A DNA stretch of 64,000 nt. Origin: Cristatella mucedo. Its lineage: Eukaryota; Bryozoa; Phylactolaemata; Cristatellidae. Below, in pieces: positions 47,272 through 58,999 of this stretch. The notes under the pieces were generated by a model. The model searched no databases. It was not told the DNA's origin and was given only the letters and a program-made list of their open reading frames with translations. Position 1 is the first letter of the stretch. Each line of letters starts with the position of its first letter. Both the position numbers and the translations under genes were made by a program. The stretch is from NCBI GenBank assembly GCA_009760855.2, contig WPIO01000054.1:2579501-2643500 (forward strand). The letters run 5' to 3'.

Positions 47272-48171
47272 AATAATAATAATAATAATATTTCACTTGA
47301 TAAAGCGCCCTCAGAGAACTTAATCTCTTTCTAGGCGCTTTAAATTTGCTGCAAAGTGATATGCAATAGAATAATAAGTAAAATCATGTTTGAAAAACAA
47401 ACAAAATGAATATTATGGTTAGGGGTGACATGCAAAGGGTCAGCATGCAAATGTGGTTAGTGGCAGCATGCACAGTGTCAGCACGCATAAGCACATCAAG
47501 GAGGAATCACATGGACCCACTAAATGCTGTCCTAAATAGGTGTGTTTTTAAGTTTCTTTTAGATGTGGTCACGTCATGATATTTTCTGACGCAGGTCGGG
47601 AGGGAGTTGCAGGCTTTGGGATTATACGAGCTAAATGCACGGTCTCCAAAGGATTTAAGGTTTGTACGAGGTATTTCTAGACTGTTGGATTCCGAGAAGC
47701 GGGTGGTACGATGCTTGGCCTCATGGGGTAGTATATTTGACAGATAGGCTGGAGCCATAGAATGAAGGGACCTAAAAGTGAGCGACTAAACCTTAAAGTC
47801 AATCCGTGGCCTCACTGGGAGCCAGTGCAGGTCGGCGAGAAGTGGAGTAATGTGGCAACTGCGACGCTCACGACAGACAAGCCTAGCTTTGGAGTTTTGC
47901 ACCAGCTGCAATCGCCTGATCGCACATGCTGGTAGGCCAGTAAGCAGTGAGTTGTAGAAGTCGAGACGGATGTCACGAAAGCATGGACTAACTTGGACGT
48001 GGTATCCTTATCTAAAGAAGCCCTAATTTTAGCAATGTTATGAAGTTGAAAAAAGGCATATTTGACTGTGGAGCTGATGTGGTCGTCTAACGAGAGGTCG
48101 CTTTGGAATATGACACCTAGATTTCGAGCTGATTCAACTGGAGATATGCTGGCAGAGCCAATTTTGAAAGT
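47272..48171 (-). mobile_element. LINE copy H, family 1, antisense, with target-site duplication
   Basis: On the plus strand an AATAAT tail is followed by an intact hairpin (about 47301-47342). The minus strand carries the 3' untranslated region and C-terminal domain in two frames. One (47507-47758) has APAYLSNILPHEAKHRTTRF and NLKSFGDRAFSSYNPKACNS. The other (47812-48180) has SASISPVESARNLGVIFQSD and LSLDDHISSTVKYAFFQLHN. The hexamer CTTAAT flanks the insertion at 47266-47271 and 48172-48177. The unoccupied site is visible in duplication copy 1 at about 29110-29122. Confidence 0.93.
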
Positions 48172-48184
48172 CTTAATCATGAAT

Positions 48185-48840
48185 GTAATGTATCTCCGTA
48201 TGTAACTTCACAAAGTCATAGAGACCGTGTGGGTATTACGCAGGGGAGTTTCGTATAGCTCACTCACAGCCTAAACGGCTTTCGGTACGCATTCGGTAGC
48301 CACCAGACTTCGTCTCACGCAACAAAGAGGAAGTGGGAAGCATTGCAGAGTCAGGAGAGCAGTTGAGGTAGTAAGTTGCATAGAAGTAGCAGCTCAGGAC
48401 CGCTGAAAAGGATGTGCCATAGTCGCCAGTAGGAGAGTAGTTGTTGTTGCGTAAGAATTATGGAAAGAGAGTTCCACAGTCTATGACCTGCAGAGCTAAA
48501 GCTTTGGTCGCCAACTGTCTTTAAGTGGAGGAATGGAACAGCTAATTTATTGTCCACACAGGACCTGAGGGCACGAACAGGCTGAAACTTATGCAGCAGT
48601 TCAGCTAGGTACGAAGGACCCAAGGCGTAGTGGGCCTTACAGGTCAGTGTAAGAACTTTGCTCTGTATCTTTTGCTCAACCGGCAACCATCATAGGTCTT
48701 TCAGCAGAGGTGACACGTGCTCACACCGCTGGGACTTGAAGACCAGCCTTGCAGCCATATTTGTAGTCCGCTGCAGTGGCCTAATAACTTTCTTTGGCAG
48801 CCCGGCCAAAAGGGAATTACATTACTTTTACTGATAGGCC
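48185..48840 (-). mobile_element. LINE 3' part, family 2 (L2-like)
   Basis: A different LINE family. The minus-strand frame 48351-48686 reads MPVEQKIQSKVLTLTCKAHY, GPSYLAELLHKFQPVRALRS, LAVPFLHLKTVGDQSFSSAG and HRLWNSL. This is the C-terminal domain of L2-like ORF2 proteins but is clearly distinct from family 1. Its 3' untranslated region (48185-48350) matches 59000-59285. Upstream coding sequence is lost or too decayed beyond about 48840. Confidence 0.85.
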
Positions 48841-48849
48841 AGCCAAGAG

Positions 48850-49875
48850 GTAATGACAATTACCAAGCCAAGACATAACTAAAGGAGCTAGCTTGTTTTT
48901 TCAAGCCACAGTAGAAGATAGCTCCTACTCTTAGATAGAGAAAATGATGCCTAAAACGCGCTGCAAGGGTTATCTATCACTAAATTATAGTTTGGGGTTA
49001 GCTTGAAACTCCTCTATCTCTATTAATGAATGTTTGTATTCCAAATTTTAAGCGGCTAAGTGCACTCTCCAATTTTAGGAAATAATATTAGTTAAATGGG
49101 TTACATACAGCTGAAACCTTCGACACATGCGCCAGTCAAGAGGTAATTATCTAGTTCACTAATTCGCACATATTTACGAATATTTATACGCCCGAAGAAA
49201 AGGTTTGATCTTACCATTTTAGTGGTAGTCAAGGTATTATCTCGGGGATGTGCAGAGTTCAAGTTTAATGAATCAGTTTCTATAATAGAAGATGGTGACG
49301 GATATAAATAATCATTCCTCTTATATTCATCCCGACCTAAGTTCTACAATGTACAAGTGTTTATTTTAGGAAACATCGCATAATGTAAGTGTGAGTAGTG
49401 TCTGAAGGAATGGCATAGTTTGGTACCTAATCCCAATACTGGTTTTCAAGCAATCTTTCTTCCATGATGATCCACAATACATTAGAATGTTTCCCCGTTA
49501 TACCTCATTACAAGGCATTATTTTAATTCGTGCCAGACCAGTTAAACCTTTCATTGATACTTCAAAGCGCAAACAATATGTCGTAGCGGGTTTTAAAGAC
49601 TAATTACTACTGTGTAGCTACGTTTTCGAATGTATAATGAGTTTCTTGGGAAAATGACTAAATGGAACCTCTGTAATCGCACTGGCAGTTCACTCATAAG
49701 CTTTGTAAGTACAAATTATTCACTTGATCTTCTTCGACACACACATCATCTCGCTTATTCATAGCGGAAACTCAGCAATCACGGCTAACGTCTACTTTCA
49801 GTGGGTTAATTGATGCGATTTTACAAGCACAATAAACTAGCTTGTCTGCCATAGTTTTCAACTCAGCAGGTCCTG
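48850..49875. other. Mostly unassigned; weak R1-flank similarity
   Basis: Around 49100-49380 the sequence (GCTGAAACCTTCGACAC, GGTGACGGATATAAATA) resembles the R1 right-flank module at 12045-12250. No gene or RNA is supported. Confidence 0.4.
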
Positions 49876-49879
49876 ATAT

Positions 49880-51390
49880 TGGCTTTTTTGTCGCTGAAGG
49901 TGGAGGTGCAGGTTGATATGAAGATAGATGTGAACTTAAACGTGGGATTAAGGTCTATGCCTACTCGATGCTGGAATGTCATTCAGCAACAAGCTTAAGT
50001 CTGTGGGATCAGAGGGGATACCCTACCGGATGAAAACTCAGGCGTTGCTGTCCCATGCACTCCGAATACAGCCTTGGCTCCGAGCAGGCTACATGCAACG
50101 CTCTGCACTCAGTTTTTTCTGAGTTCCAGACTGAGATAATTACATGCGAGGGGGTCAGCTGAATTTCGCCTGCAAGTATATCCGGCTTGCATCCCAATCA
50201 ACATTTTTTCCTACTGCCTAAAATATCGCTACTTCTTACTGCAAGCAAATGCGGGAGTTCTTTTTTAATGTAACCATGTTATATACGGTTACTGGTGGCT
50301 CTATATTTTCAAATATACTCCCTTTACAAGTTTTGTCTCCTACTTTGCGATATTCATAGTCAATAGGCATGACTCTAGCTTTTGTGAATTGTAGTTAAAG
50401 TGCAGCAGTGAAGGAGCATACATATTTTTACGAATCCCTATTGACGACTCTACCAATTAACTCGGACTAAACGACTGCTGCACTGAAGATTTGTCAGGAA
50501 ACTCGAATTCCGAATGCAGTTCTACATGGCAAGTAATACAATATGAGCTAATACGTCGATTAAACCTTCTCGTGCTGGATCTATGAGCTTTTCTGATTAG
50601 CTATCTCAAAAATGATGGCAATGTAAGCTAAGCAAATTATACTTAAGGTCAGCCAATATCGGCCTGTGCTTGGCATTATTAGCAGAAGTGTTTAGATGGT
50701 CTGATCACAATAGCAGCAGTACCAAAACAACTATACTCATCCAGCGGCTTTGATCTGACTTCTCATTGGCTTTATTGTTGAGTTATTTTGGCCATCAAGC
50801 AGCTGTAAAGTTAGTTGTGATATAACTGATTAGCACTGCAACCAGGTCATCAATGGCTCGGAGGCAAGTATTGTGTCACACATTATATCAGGCAAGAGCC
50901 TGGGCACCGATCGTGCTTCTAGCTGAATATTAGCGGTTTGTATGCCTCGATGCAGAACTTATGCTGGGATTTGGACGTATTCGCAAATTTGCATGAATTC
51001 ATAAACAAACTAATTTTCACTCAGTTATTTATAAAATCCTCAGCTCACAAGTTCTGACCTTTCGACCTTGATTTTTAAATAGACTTCGCTCCCAACTCAG
51101 GAAGAGTGAGCACGTTACTTCTTAATCCGTAACAGTACCCATGACTTAAAGCCTCTTCGAGGCTGCTATCTGCCATATGTGAACTACACACAACGCTCCC
51201 GTCATGCAACTAAATCACTCACCATAATGCCTGTGAGTGCGCCAGGTGCACACTACCCATTGACTCAAAACTCGTAACACAGCGTTTCCCAATGCATCAA
51301 TAAGCACCTCAAGAGTCGCAGTGCAGCATTATATACCAGTGGATTTTTTAATGAGCGGTTGTCATAGCAGTTCTTAAGTTTACTTACACA
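49880..51390 (+). repeat. R1 unit, left part
   Basis: Modules run in the usual order: GGTGGAGGTGCAGG near 49899, GCTTTTGTGAATTGTAG near 50379, CCTTCTCGTGCTGGATC near 50567, TAGCTGAATATTAGC near 50919, GAGTGCGCCAGGTGCACACT near 51235, and GCGGTTGTCATAGCAGTTC near 51355. LINE I then interrupts it. At 50910-50960 it shows the empty site of the LINE G insertion. Confidence 0.78.
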
Positions 51391-52065
51391 GGATCGCTTG
51401 CTAACTCCCTGCTTTCTGGCCTACCGGCATGTGCAATCAGGCTCTTACAACTATTAAAAAACTAGGCTTGTCTGTCGTGAGTGTCACGGGCGCCACACCA
51501 CACCACTTGTCACCGACCAGCACTGGATTCTATTCAAGCAACGCATCGATTTCATAGTTTTGCCTCTCAATTTTTGGTCACTTCATTCTGTGGCCCCAGT
51601 CTATCTCTCAGATCTACTCCTCATAGGGCCAAGCATCGTATCACTCGCTTTTCGGAATACAACAGTTTACCAACACCTCGTAAAAATGTCGAATCCTTAT
51701 GCGACCGTGTATTTAGATGGTATGCTCCCAAAGACTGGAGCTCACTCCCGAGATGGCGTCAGAACATCCCCTAAATTGACCTCATTTAAAAATAACTTAG
51801 AAACACCTAGTTATGACAGCATTTAGTGGGTCCCTGTGATTTGTCCTTTATGTGCTAATGTGTACTGAAACTGTGCATGCTGCCACTAACGACACTTGCA
51901 TGCTGACCCTATACATGTTATGCCTAACCATGTTACTCATGTTGTTTAACAAGCCTGGTATTACTCGCCAATTAATAGCATTACCATTTTCAGCAAATGT
52001 AAAGTGTATAGAAAGAGATTGAGTTCTCTGATTTTGCTTTATCAAGTGAATTATTATTATTAAAT
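51391..52065 (+). mobile_element. LINE copy I, family 1, inside R1
   Basis: Starts within the codons for NSLLSGLPACAIR. It carries the C-terminal domain in two overlapping frames (51481-51774 and 51560-51826) with YAPKDWSSLPRW, and ends with a decayed hairpin (one arm TTTTGCTTT) and an ATT tail near 52050-52065. R1 text resumes right after it (TTTTCAGTTTCACTGCGACC near 52069, like 38400). Confidence 0.9.
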
Positions 52066-52230
52066 TATTTTCAGTTTCACTGCGACCTCACTTAAATGAT
52101 ATTTGCAAATTCCTTAACCTAGTCAACATAATATCGATATATTTACTAGGTTATCAGTAGGCAGTTTGGTTTTTCAAAATTCAGCGTTTGCATAATTGGA
52201 TCATAACACCAGCATTTAGACGAAGACGTT
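52066..52230 (+). repeat. R1 remainder right of LINE I
   Basis: CAGTTTCACTGCGACCTCAC and ATATATTTACTAGGTTATC correspond to R1 near 38405-38485. Confidence 0.6.
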
Positions 52231-52829
52231 TAAATGTTAACACTCGTTCCTAAAATAAAAGATAATACATGCCGGAATTGTTTACGATCACTAAAGCATA
52301 GTTTTAGATTTTTTTATAAAACTCCACCAGTGAAACTTTGCGTTAAATATTTTGTGCGACTGACAGCACTTTTCAATTTCCAAAAAGCTAAAATTAAACA
52401 GACGGACTTATTAAAGCAAATCGCTCAGAAACGGATCTCTCGGAAGCTTTGGCTGTAATGAGTAATCTTTATCAAATCATCAACAATCCATCTACTTGCT
52501 TAGGCATCAAGGAAACTCAATTATCCTGGGTGACGTCCTCTTTCACAGGAAACTCATGAAGCAGATTTTACCAATGACCAACGGAAATTTAGCGTGCTGA
52601 TAGAGAGAGAGAGAGAGTGTGAAAAGTATCAACGATTTGTTACATGCTCTTTAAAATTTAAAATTTACACTCTACCTCCTGTCAATGTGAGCATAAATTA
52701 CTGTAGCGACGTTTTTTTTTATTAAGATGGCAAGCATCGATTCATGCGTGATTTGATATTTTAATGTATGCCAACATTTCAAATTCTTCTAATACAAACT
52801 TGTCAATTTCGCTTAAATATGCTCTGGAG
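52231..52829. other. No gene recognised
   Basis: AT-rich DNA with a 74-residue basic frame at 52234-52458 (KIKDNTCRNCLRSLKHSFRF) that I cannot assign. A GA run of 14 bases lies near 52604. Confidence 0.35.
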
Positions 52830-52831
52830 TT

Positions 52832-53098
52832 GTGGGAAACTTGTATGTAGACATTGGCGATTATAATTTCTTAATAATCGTAGACGATGACAGATATTAT
52901 GGCGAATTTCTTCAATCTAAAATCGATATCACACGCGTGAGAAATCACGGGATGTCATTCCAAATGATTGGCTCGTTGCATTTAATAATGTCATTCAAGA
53001 ATATGAATACAATTTCACGAGACGATTGTGTGGGATACTTGCCCTGGGCATGTCGTTACGGCACCAATGAACGAGCTCTCTGCCAGCTCTTTGCATAG
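52832..53098 (+). CDS. Orphan exon candidate, faintly galectin-like
   Basis: An open stretch of 88 codons has no repeat similarity. It reads NLYVDIGDYNFLIIVDDDRY, then GEFLQSKIDITRVRNHG, FQMIGSLHLIMSFKN, and a tail with DDCVGYLPWACRYG before TAG. The alternating pattern and the order F-I-V-D-Y, then R-x-x-H, then IGSLHL recall the second half of a galectin carbohydrate-recognition domain (FxIxIxxxxxxYxV, HR, IxGDVxL). The canonical HxNPR and WxxE signature would lie in an upstream exon and is not seen. Acceptor candidates are GTATGTAG ending 52850 and a weaker one near 52829. The family idea is inference only. A chance frame remains possible. Confidence 0.25.
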   Translation: MGNLYVDIGDYNFLIIVDDDRYYGEFLQSKIDITRVRNHGMSFQMIGSLHLIMSFKNMNTISRDDCVGYLPWACRYGTNERALCQLFA

Positions 53099-53109
53099 TC
53101 CCTGTTGTA

Positions 53110-54340
53110 TCATCTAGGTGTGCCAGACAGAGCCAAACCTATTTAAAGCGATTTTCAGGGCCTCCAAAACAGCTGTTCAATGAAATGACTAAGGAGGCCA
53201 CAATACCTCAATACGTCTACGGCTGAAGTCAAGGATTGCACCTTGATTATCGACTTGAGAAGAGGGAGGGAGTGACTTCTGAATCCGCTGTAGTGTCGAT
53301 GACTTCGAGCAGCTCCGCTGCTGCTACCTGCAATGTCCTGACTTGATTGCCACGCTCCCTTCACCTTCACCTTCACGCTTCTTCTTCCCAAAGCACCCGA
53401 ATCACGCACCATAATCCTCGTGAGATTGCCAGGTGCACAATATCCGTGGGCTCAAGCGTCGTAACTCCAAGTTTGCCGATGCATCGACAAGCCTCTTACA
53501 AGCAGAGGTGTAGCCTTTTATGCAAATGGCTTGTATAAAGAATGTTTGCCATTGCAGTTCTTAGTTTAATTAACTAAGCAAATAGGCTGAATGTATACAG
53601 ATTCTCTTGAAAGCTGAAGTAAATAAAATAATCAATAAATGCTCGCAAAAATAGCCTAGTCTGCTTAGGCATTTAGTCATATGATTACTTTGAAGCCGTG
53701 GAAAGCAGGACAGTGGCGGTAGTGGAGCATGAGCTGTAGCTCTGGAGCGAACGCGGGAAAAATACTTTGAAGCTGTATCATGTAGAGCCTCAACGGCAGG
53801 CAAGAGAAAATTATCAAGTCCTTTTAGTACATTTGAGCTAAATTCTAATATAATAACTTCAAATTTTGCGCTTTTCTTACTGCTATACAAGTAATTTATT
53901 TGGTGAAAGTTTTAGGTATACGTTATATTTTATAGTTATAGTTATAAGTTGGTATAAGCTTTTTGTAGACTTGTATTGCACAAAAGCAAGGTTTTAAGGT
54001 AGCCATCTTTTATTTTTACAGCTACCTTAGGCTAAGTGCTATTTGCAAGTTTCTCAAGAAAGCCGCAAGAACAACGAATACATTCACTGTATTATCTGAA
54101 GTAATTTCTTCATGAGAATTAAGCATATGCATTATTGGATTAATAACAGCTGAATTATTATGACTCGTTTAAATTCCATCACTCATCAGGAGCTGATGAG
54201 TTCCAGCTAAAAGAATCTGATTTAGAATTGAAAAAGATGGCGAAGAGAGGATAGCAATTTCACATATAGTCCTCCAGACAAAAGCTCTAAAGCGTACCAG
54301 TTTTCATTTTAGAAAATAGAAGCAAGCTGCCACCAATGCC
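53110..54340 (+). repeat. R1 unit
   Basis: CAGACAGAGCCAAACC near 53123, GAGATTGCCAGGTGCACAA near 53422, AGTTCTTAGTTTAATTAAC near 53556, GTAGAGCCTCAACGGCAGGC near 53782, and GAATACATTCACTGTATTATC near 54077 follow the R1 order. The right flank up to about 54340 resembles the module at 12150-12250 and 49280-49390. Confidence 0.72.
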
Positions 54341-54977
54341 GATTAAGAAAAAAAAATCTGCACAGTATGAGGAGTCTCTCAATTAATTGCAAAGTTTTGA
54401 AGCCCCATCCAAGTCCTCATGCATTCATGTTTGCACGATGGCCCTAACTCAGTAATAATTTGTATTGCCATTAGAACTCCTTAAAAGGCTTTAAAAAACT
54501 TGTTTCAGACTACCTGAGCCCTTATATTGATACTTGACAGCCAATAAATTATGTTGCAGCTGATTTGAGCTCTAATTAATCCTGTGTTGGCAAGTTTTAT
54601 AATGAATACTGACTTTCTCGATAAAACAGGCTCAGGTAGAGTCTACGTGCTCGTTCTACTGGTCAGCTCATAATCTCATGGTGTGCAAATTTTTCATTAG
54701 AACTTAATGGAAAACACATCGTTTAGCCTAGGCGAAGGATTAGATTTGATCTTTTGAAGGTTCGCAGATAGGGGTATAGGATAGTATGCGGGCAAAATAC
54801 TCATTCATACTGCATGAATGAATCCGTCTTGTGCTTTAAATGCTACTTATGAAATTCTAAGCGTCTACGATTATTTCTTTGCTATCACTGTGTGCCTTTC
54901 GTTGCTAAGCATTTGGCATTTCAGGAGGTTAGCTGCTCTGATTTTGTACGTGTGTATCTATGTGTGTGTGCTTGCAT

Positions 54978-55021
<44 letters not shown>

Positions 55022-55344
55022 ATGCATATATGTATGTATGTGTATGTGTGTAACGTAATTTCGCGTCTTGCCCTGCACTGTCGTATCAGTCATGATGTGT
55101 GGTTAACCGAGCGATTCCACTAGACCAGTGTAAAAAGCTGCATCTTGGATTGGTCCTGCCAGCCAGGTGAATTTGAAAACATGCTTATTGTGCTGTCGCT
55201 TGAACGTTCGAGATATCTTATATATAGTTGAGAAATAATGCCGTTTATGAATTTTCGCTTAAATGTCAATGTCAAAGTTTTTTTTATAAAGCTTGCCGTG
55301 CGAAAGTAGGACTTCATTGCAGATTTTAGACTCCCCTAGGCTTT
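54341..55344. repeat. Unassigned, with (TA)n-(TG)n microsatellite at 54979-55050
   Basis: A TA run of about 30 bases, then TG and ATGT units. The 101-residue frame across it is not supported. The rest holds no recognised feature. Confidence 0.6.
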
Positions 55345-55830
55345 GTCAAGCTGAGATCATCGGTTGAGTCTCTGACGCATGGGTAAGTAAAAGGGAGCAC
55401 GTGACTTTAGACTCTGTAGCAGTATCGATTACTTAAAGCTGCTTCCAGGCTGCTAAATGTAATTTTATGACCGATTACAAGGCTCACTTCACGATGGCGA
55501 ATCGTAGACCTGAATGCTTGTGAGCTTGCCAGGTGCACACTGCCCGTTGGCTCAAACATTGTAACAACACGTTTGCTGCCGATACTTCAATAAGCCACTC
55601 ATGAGAGGAGAAGCAGCATTTTATGTCCAAGGTTTGTTTAAGGAGTGGTTGTCATAGCAGTTCCTAGGTTTATTTACTAAGCAATTAGTTAGCATTGCTA
55701 CCGATTTAGATGAGCACTTTATTCATTTACCTAAGCAACGAGTGCATGCAAAAATAGCTCAGTATGTGCATGCATCGATTTGAAGGCATACGTGAATGCT
55801 GTGGAAAGACTATTTACTTCAGCAACTTTT
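55345..55830 (+). repeat. R1 fragment
   Basis: GAGCACGTGACTTTAGACTC near 55396, GTGAGCTTGCCAGGTGCACA near 55520, and TAGGTTTATTTACTAAGCAA near 55664 are R1 landmarks in order. The left and right modules are missing. Confidence 0.7.
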
Positions 55831-55834
55831 ACTA

Positions 55835-56290
55835 ACAGCATTTGGTTTCTTACGGATTGCCGATGGTGGCTCAGTAGTTCCAGCTTTCCTGCTCTTTTAA
55901 TTTTATAATAATAATAATCCATAATAAAAAGTCGTCATTTCTTCGACACTTTGCCTAGATTAGCTGGGCTTATCACTTTGAATGGGTTGAAGTCCTTTAG
56001 CTACCTCAAACGTGCCAAAAGCCGGCTTGGCTTTAAGAAACATAGATTAGTTGAAACTATGACAATTAAATAAATATCAATAAAATAAAATATCATAAAA
56101 TTAAACTCATAAAATTAAAAGCCATTGACAACATTGACATCGAATCACATGCAATGCACTGCACTGCACTCGTATAGCGACTTATTCATATGCTGATATG
56201 ATAAAAATAATTTGTTCTAACCAAGTGTACCGACTATTGAGCTTGTCACGTGCCAGAAAATTCTTGTAGTTTTGAGCATGACGTCATGAA
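55835..56290. other. No feature recognised
   Basis: AT-rich DNA before the GC-rich block. A short run of GCAATGCACTGCACTGCACT lies near 56152-56171. Confidence 0.4.
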
Positions 56291-56299
56291 CATGTATTA

Positions 56300-56922
56300 G
56301 ATATTCTTGGCTCTCGAGAAATGCCGATCGAATCATTTTGCATGCAATGGGCGACTGGCGGAAAATGAGGCGGATCTTTCCTTCGATTTGGGCCTGTCGC
56401 TGCTGCTCGCCCGGAATCTTCCTTGGGCCAGCAGTGGCTTCGGATGGCTCTCCCATTGTGTGCTCAATGCAAGGACTCGAAGAGCCAGATTTAATGCTCG
56501 TTCGTCGGCCGCCGCTTGCCCGAGCCGGTTAAACATCTCGGCAAATCTCGCCAAATCTCGCCCAGGATTTGCTTCTAAGCCAGGTCTTGTTTTCGCCCCG
56601 CTATCCGGCCCGACGTTAGCCCTGACTGCAGCTGACTTTTCGGCGTCTTCACGCCTCGGTCAGTGATGCCGCTGGGAATCAACGAGTGCACCTAACGACG
56701 CTTGCTCGCTTCTAGCCCACTTCTCACGGAGTTTGCTTGAGCTTCGCTAGCTTGTGCTTGGAGCCTCGCCCAAGCCAATCGCAACGAGAGGGCTCACACA
56801 AGGGACGCAGCCCTGCCGGTTTTCCAGCCTATCGTCTTCTGCGAGCCGCTGTGCCGCCTAGAGCACTAGAGATGACTGGCCGCTGTAATTAAGTAAGAAA
56901 AGCTATTCCGAAGGACAAAGTT
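56300..56922. promoter_or_regulatory. GC- and CpG-rich block, candidate promoter island
   Basis: An abrupt rise in GC and CpG relative to both sides (for example 56500-56660 and 56800-56880) directly precedes the signal-peptide exon at 56923. Three frames stay open across parts of it: plus 56307-56666, minus 56333-56554 and minus 56217-56456. GC-rich DNA produces such frames easily. Biology of animal CpG-rich promoters makes a promoter for the plus-strand exon, possibly bidirectional, a reasonable inference. No TATA box could be placed with confidence. Confidence 0.35.
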
Positions 56923-57028
56923 ATGCCAACGGAGCAGCTGAAAGCCAGTGATATGCAGCGGCCCAGTGGTCACCTCGCTCCAATCTCGCTAATCCTGCTG
57001 CTGCTCGGCCTGCTGCTCGTAGCCAGAG
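56923..57028 (+). CDS. Candidate first coding exon with signal peptide
   Basis: An ATG at 56923 (G at -3) or a second in-frame ATG at 56953 opens MQRPSGHLAPISLILLLLGL followed by LLVARG. That is a short basic start, a strongly hydrophobic core rich in Leu and Ile, and a small-residue end, typical of a secretory signal peptide. The exon ends at a near-perfect donor, AG|GTGAGC, at 57028/57029. Reading through the donor gives only a low-complexity tail to 57183. Downstream DNA is filled by antisense LINE J, so the next exon, if any, is beyond recognition here. The product would enter the secretory pathway. Its function is unknown. Confidence 0.4.
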
Positions 57029-58627
57029 GTGAGCATGTGCTACTGCAGCTGCAGCCCCAGCAGCTGTGGGTCTCCCAAGGGCTGCGGGGGCCGCAAAATA
57101 TCTCGGGGCGTCCACGCTACCCGATTGCATCGGCTTTTGCCATCACATCAGCCTCTGCTTCAGGCGGTGACGGCCACTGCTAAAGGGCTCTGGGGTTACG
57201 TGACACCCTAATTTCAACGTATGCTCGAATACGAAGCAAATGTTCTTTACCTGCTCCAAAAATAATAAAGATGTAATATTTATGATATAGTTGCTATAGA
57301 GCCCTCAGAAAACTAAATCTATTTACATGTGCTTAACATTTGCTGCAATGGAAGCACAATCTAATGATTAGTGGTAGCATTCTAAATAAACAACGAGAAT
57401 AACTTGATTATATGTGACATGAACGGGGCCAGCATGCAAGTATGGTTCGTGGCAGCATGTTTTGAGTCAGCAGGCATAAAGAAATAAAAATAAAATGGCA
57501 GGATAATTGAAATACTAGAATAAATAGGTGCGTTTTTAGTTTCTTTTTAATTGTGGTCGAGTCAGGGGTTGTCCTGTCTCAAATTAGGAGCGAGCTCTAG
57601 GCTTTGTGAGCATGCATAAAAAAAGACAACAACTCCAAAGGATAGACGCTTGTACAAAGGATAGGTAAACTATCAAATTCAAAAAGCTAGTGGTATGACT
57701 CTTAGCGTGGCGGGGCAGTTCGGTTTGATAAGTCGGCTGGAGCCAAAGAATGAAGGGACCTGAAAGTGAGTAACAAAACATAGAAGTAGATTCGTTGCTT
57801 AACTGGGAGCCAGTGCAGATTGGCGAGAAGTGGTGTGATGTGGCAGCTGAAACCCACGTGACAGATAAGCCTACCTACAGAGTTTTGCACCAAACTAAAA
57901 GAGATGATTGCAAAGGCCGGTATTTCAGCAAGCAGTGAGTTATAGAAGTCAAGACAAGATGTCACAAAGGCATGGATACATTTGGAAATGGTATTCCTGT
58001 CGGAACAGGCCCGAATTTTAGCAATGTTATGCAGCTAAATATTAGCAGACTTGCTTGTGGAGCTGAGGTAGTCGTCTAACGAAAGGTCACCTTGGAGCAA
58101 GACACCTAGATTTCGTGCAGATTCGAGTGGTTATATGGTGGCAGAGCCAATTTTTAGTGTTAGTCTTTTTACTTTCTGAATAACACTTTGCTTGCCCGTA
58201 ACTTAATAAGTTAGTTTTATCGTAAATTTATGTAAGAAAATTTGCTGCAATTCATGTGTGCTTGTCATCAATACCCGGAGCAAACGAGTTGAGAGAAATC
58301 TAGGTGCTCGAAGGCTGAGAGGGATCACAGCAAAGGTACAACTAAGTGTCAAATGCATAGAAGTGAAAGCTTAGATCGTGCTTGGCAATCAAACCAGCAA
58401 GAGGGAAAGCATAAACCGTGAGAAGAACCGGACCTAGCACAGAGCCCTGATATAACCCATACATCAGAGGTACCTCGTATTATCTTAGTCCAGTAGCATA
58501 AATAATCTGGATGCTCCCACTGAGAAACTGAAAAACTGCAAGTCAGTGTCATTACTACCTAAGCGACATGAGAGGCTCTCTATAAGGGCTTGAGGATCGA
58601 TATTATCAAAAGCGGTGAAATATCGAG

Positions 58628-58990
58628 CTACAAGAGTAGTGATACTCTACCAAATTCTGCCTTAGTAAATAAGTCATTATTCTTCCGAAGCACTGCTGAC
58701 TCTGTACAGTGATTAGCTCCCAAGCCAGACTGGCACTTACTAGCAAGGTGTGAGGTCTCGATATATGAGTTCAGCTGGTCCACCACGACCTGCTCCAGAG
58801 TCTTTGATAGGAACGGTCGAAGGGAGACTAGGCGGTAGTTGTTTAGGTTCTCTTGGTCTAGTGTTGCTTTCTCGAGTATTGGCCTGAGTAGAGCCTTTGT
58901 GAAAGTTGCTGGGACAAGACCTGAAACTAATAACACATTAATGAGGTAAGTTATGCACGGCACAAGCAAAGCAATGCCTCGTAAATATGG
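58628..58990 (-). pseudogene. Reverse-transcriptase fingers segment of LINE J
   Basis: Minus-strand frame with LLVPCITYLINVLLVSGLVP, ATFTKALLRPILEKATLDQE, NLNNYRLVSLRPFLSKTLEQ, VVVDQLNSYIETSHLASKCQ and SGLGANHCTESAVLRKNNDL. It is collinear with the copy B region around 17110-17440 and preserves residues lost there by deletion (VVVDQLNSYIETSHLAS). It breaks before palm motif A. Confidence 0.85.
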
Positions 58991-58999
58991 ATGTATGCA

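Noticed and set aside
56307..56666. 119-residue plus frame and two antisense frames in the 56 kb GC-rich block
   Set aside because: Three overlapping frames in CpG-rich DNA with no domain. None can be preferred.
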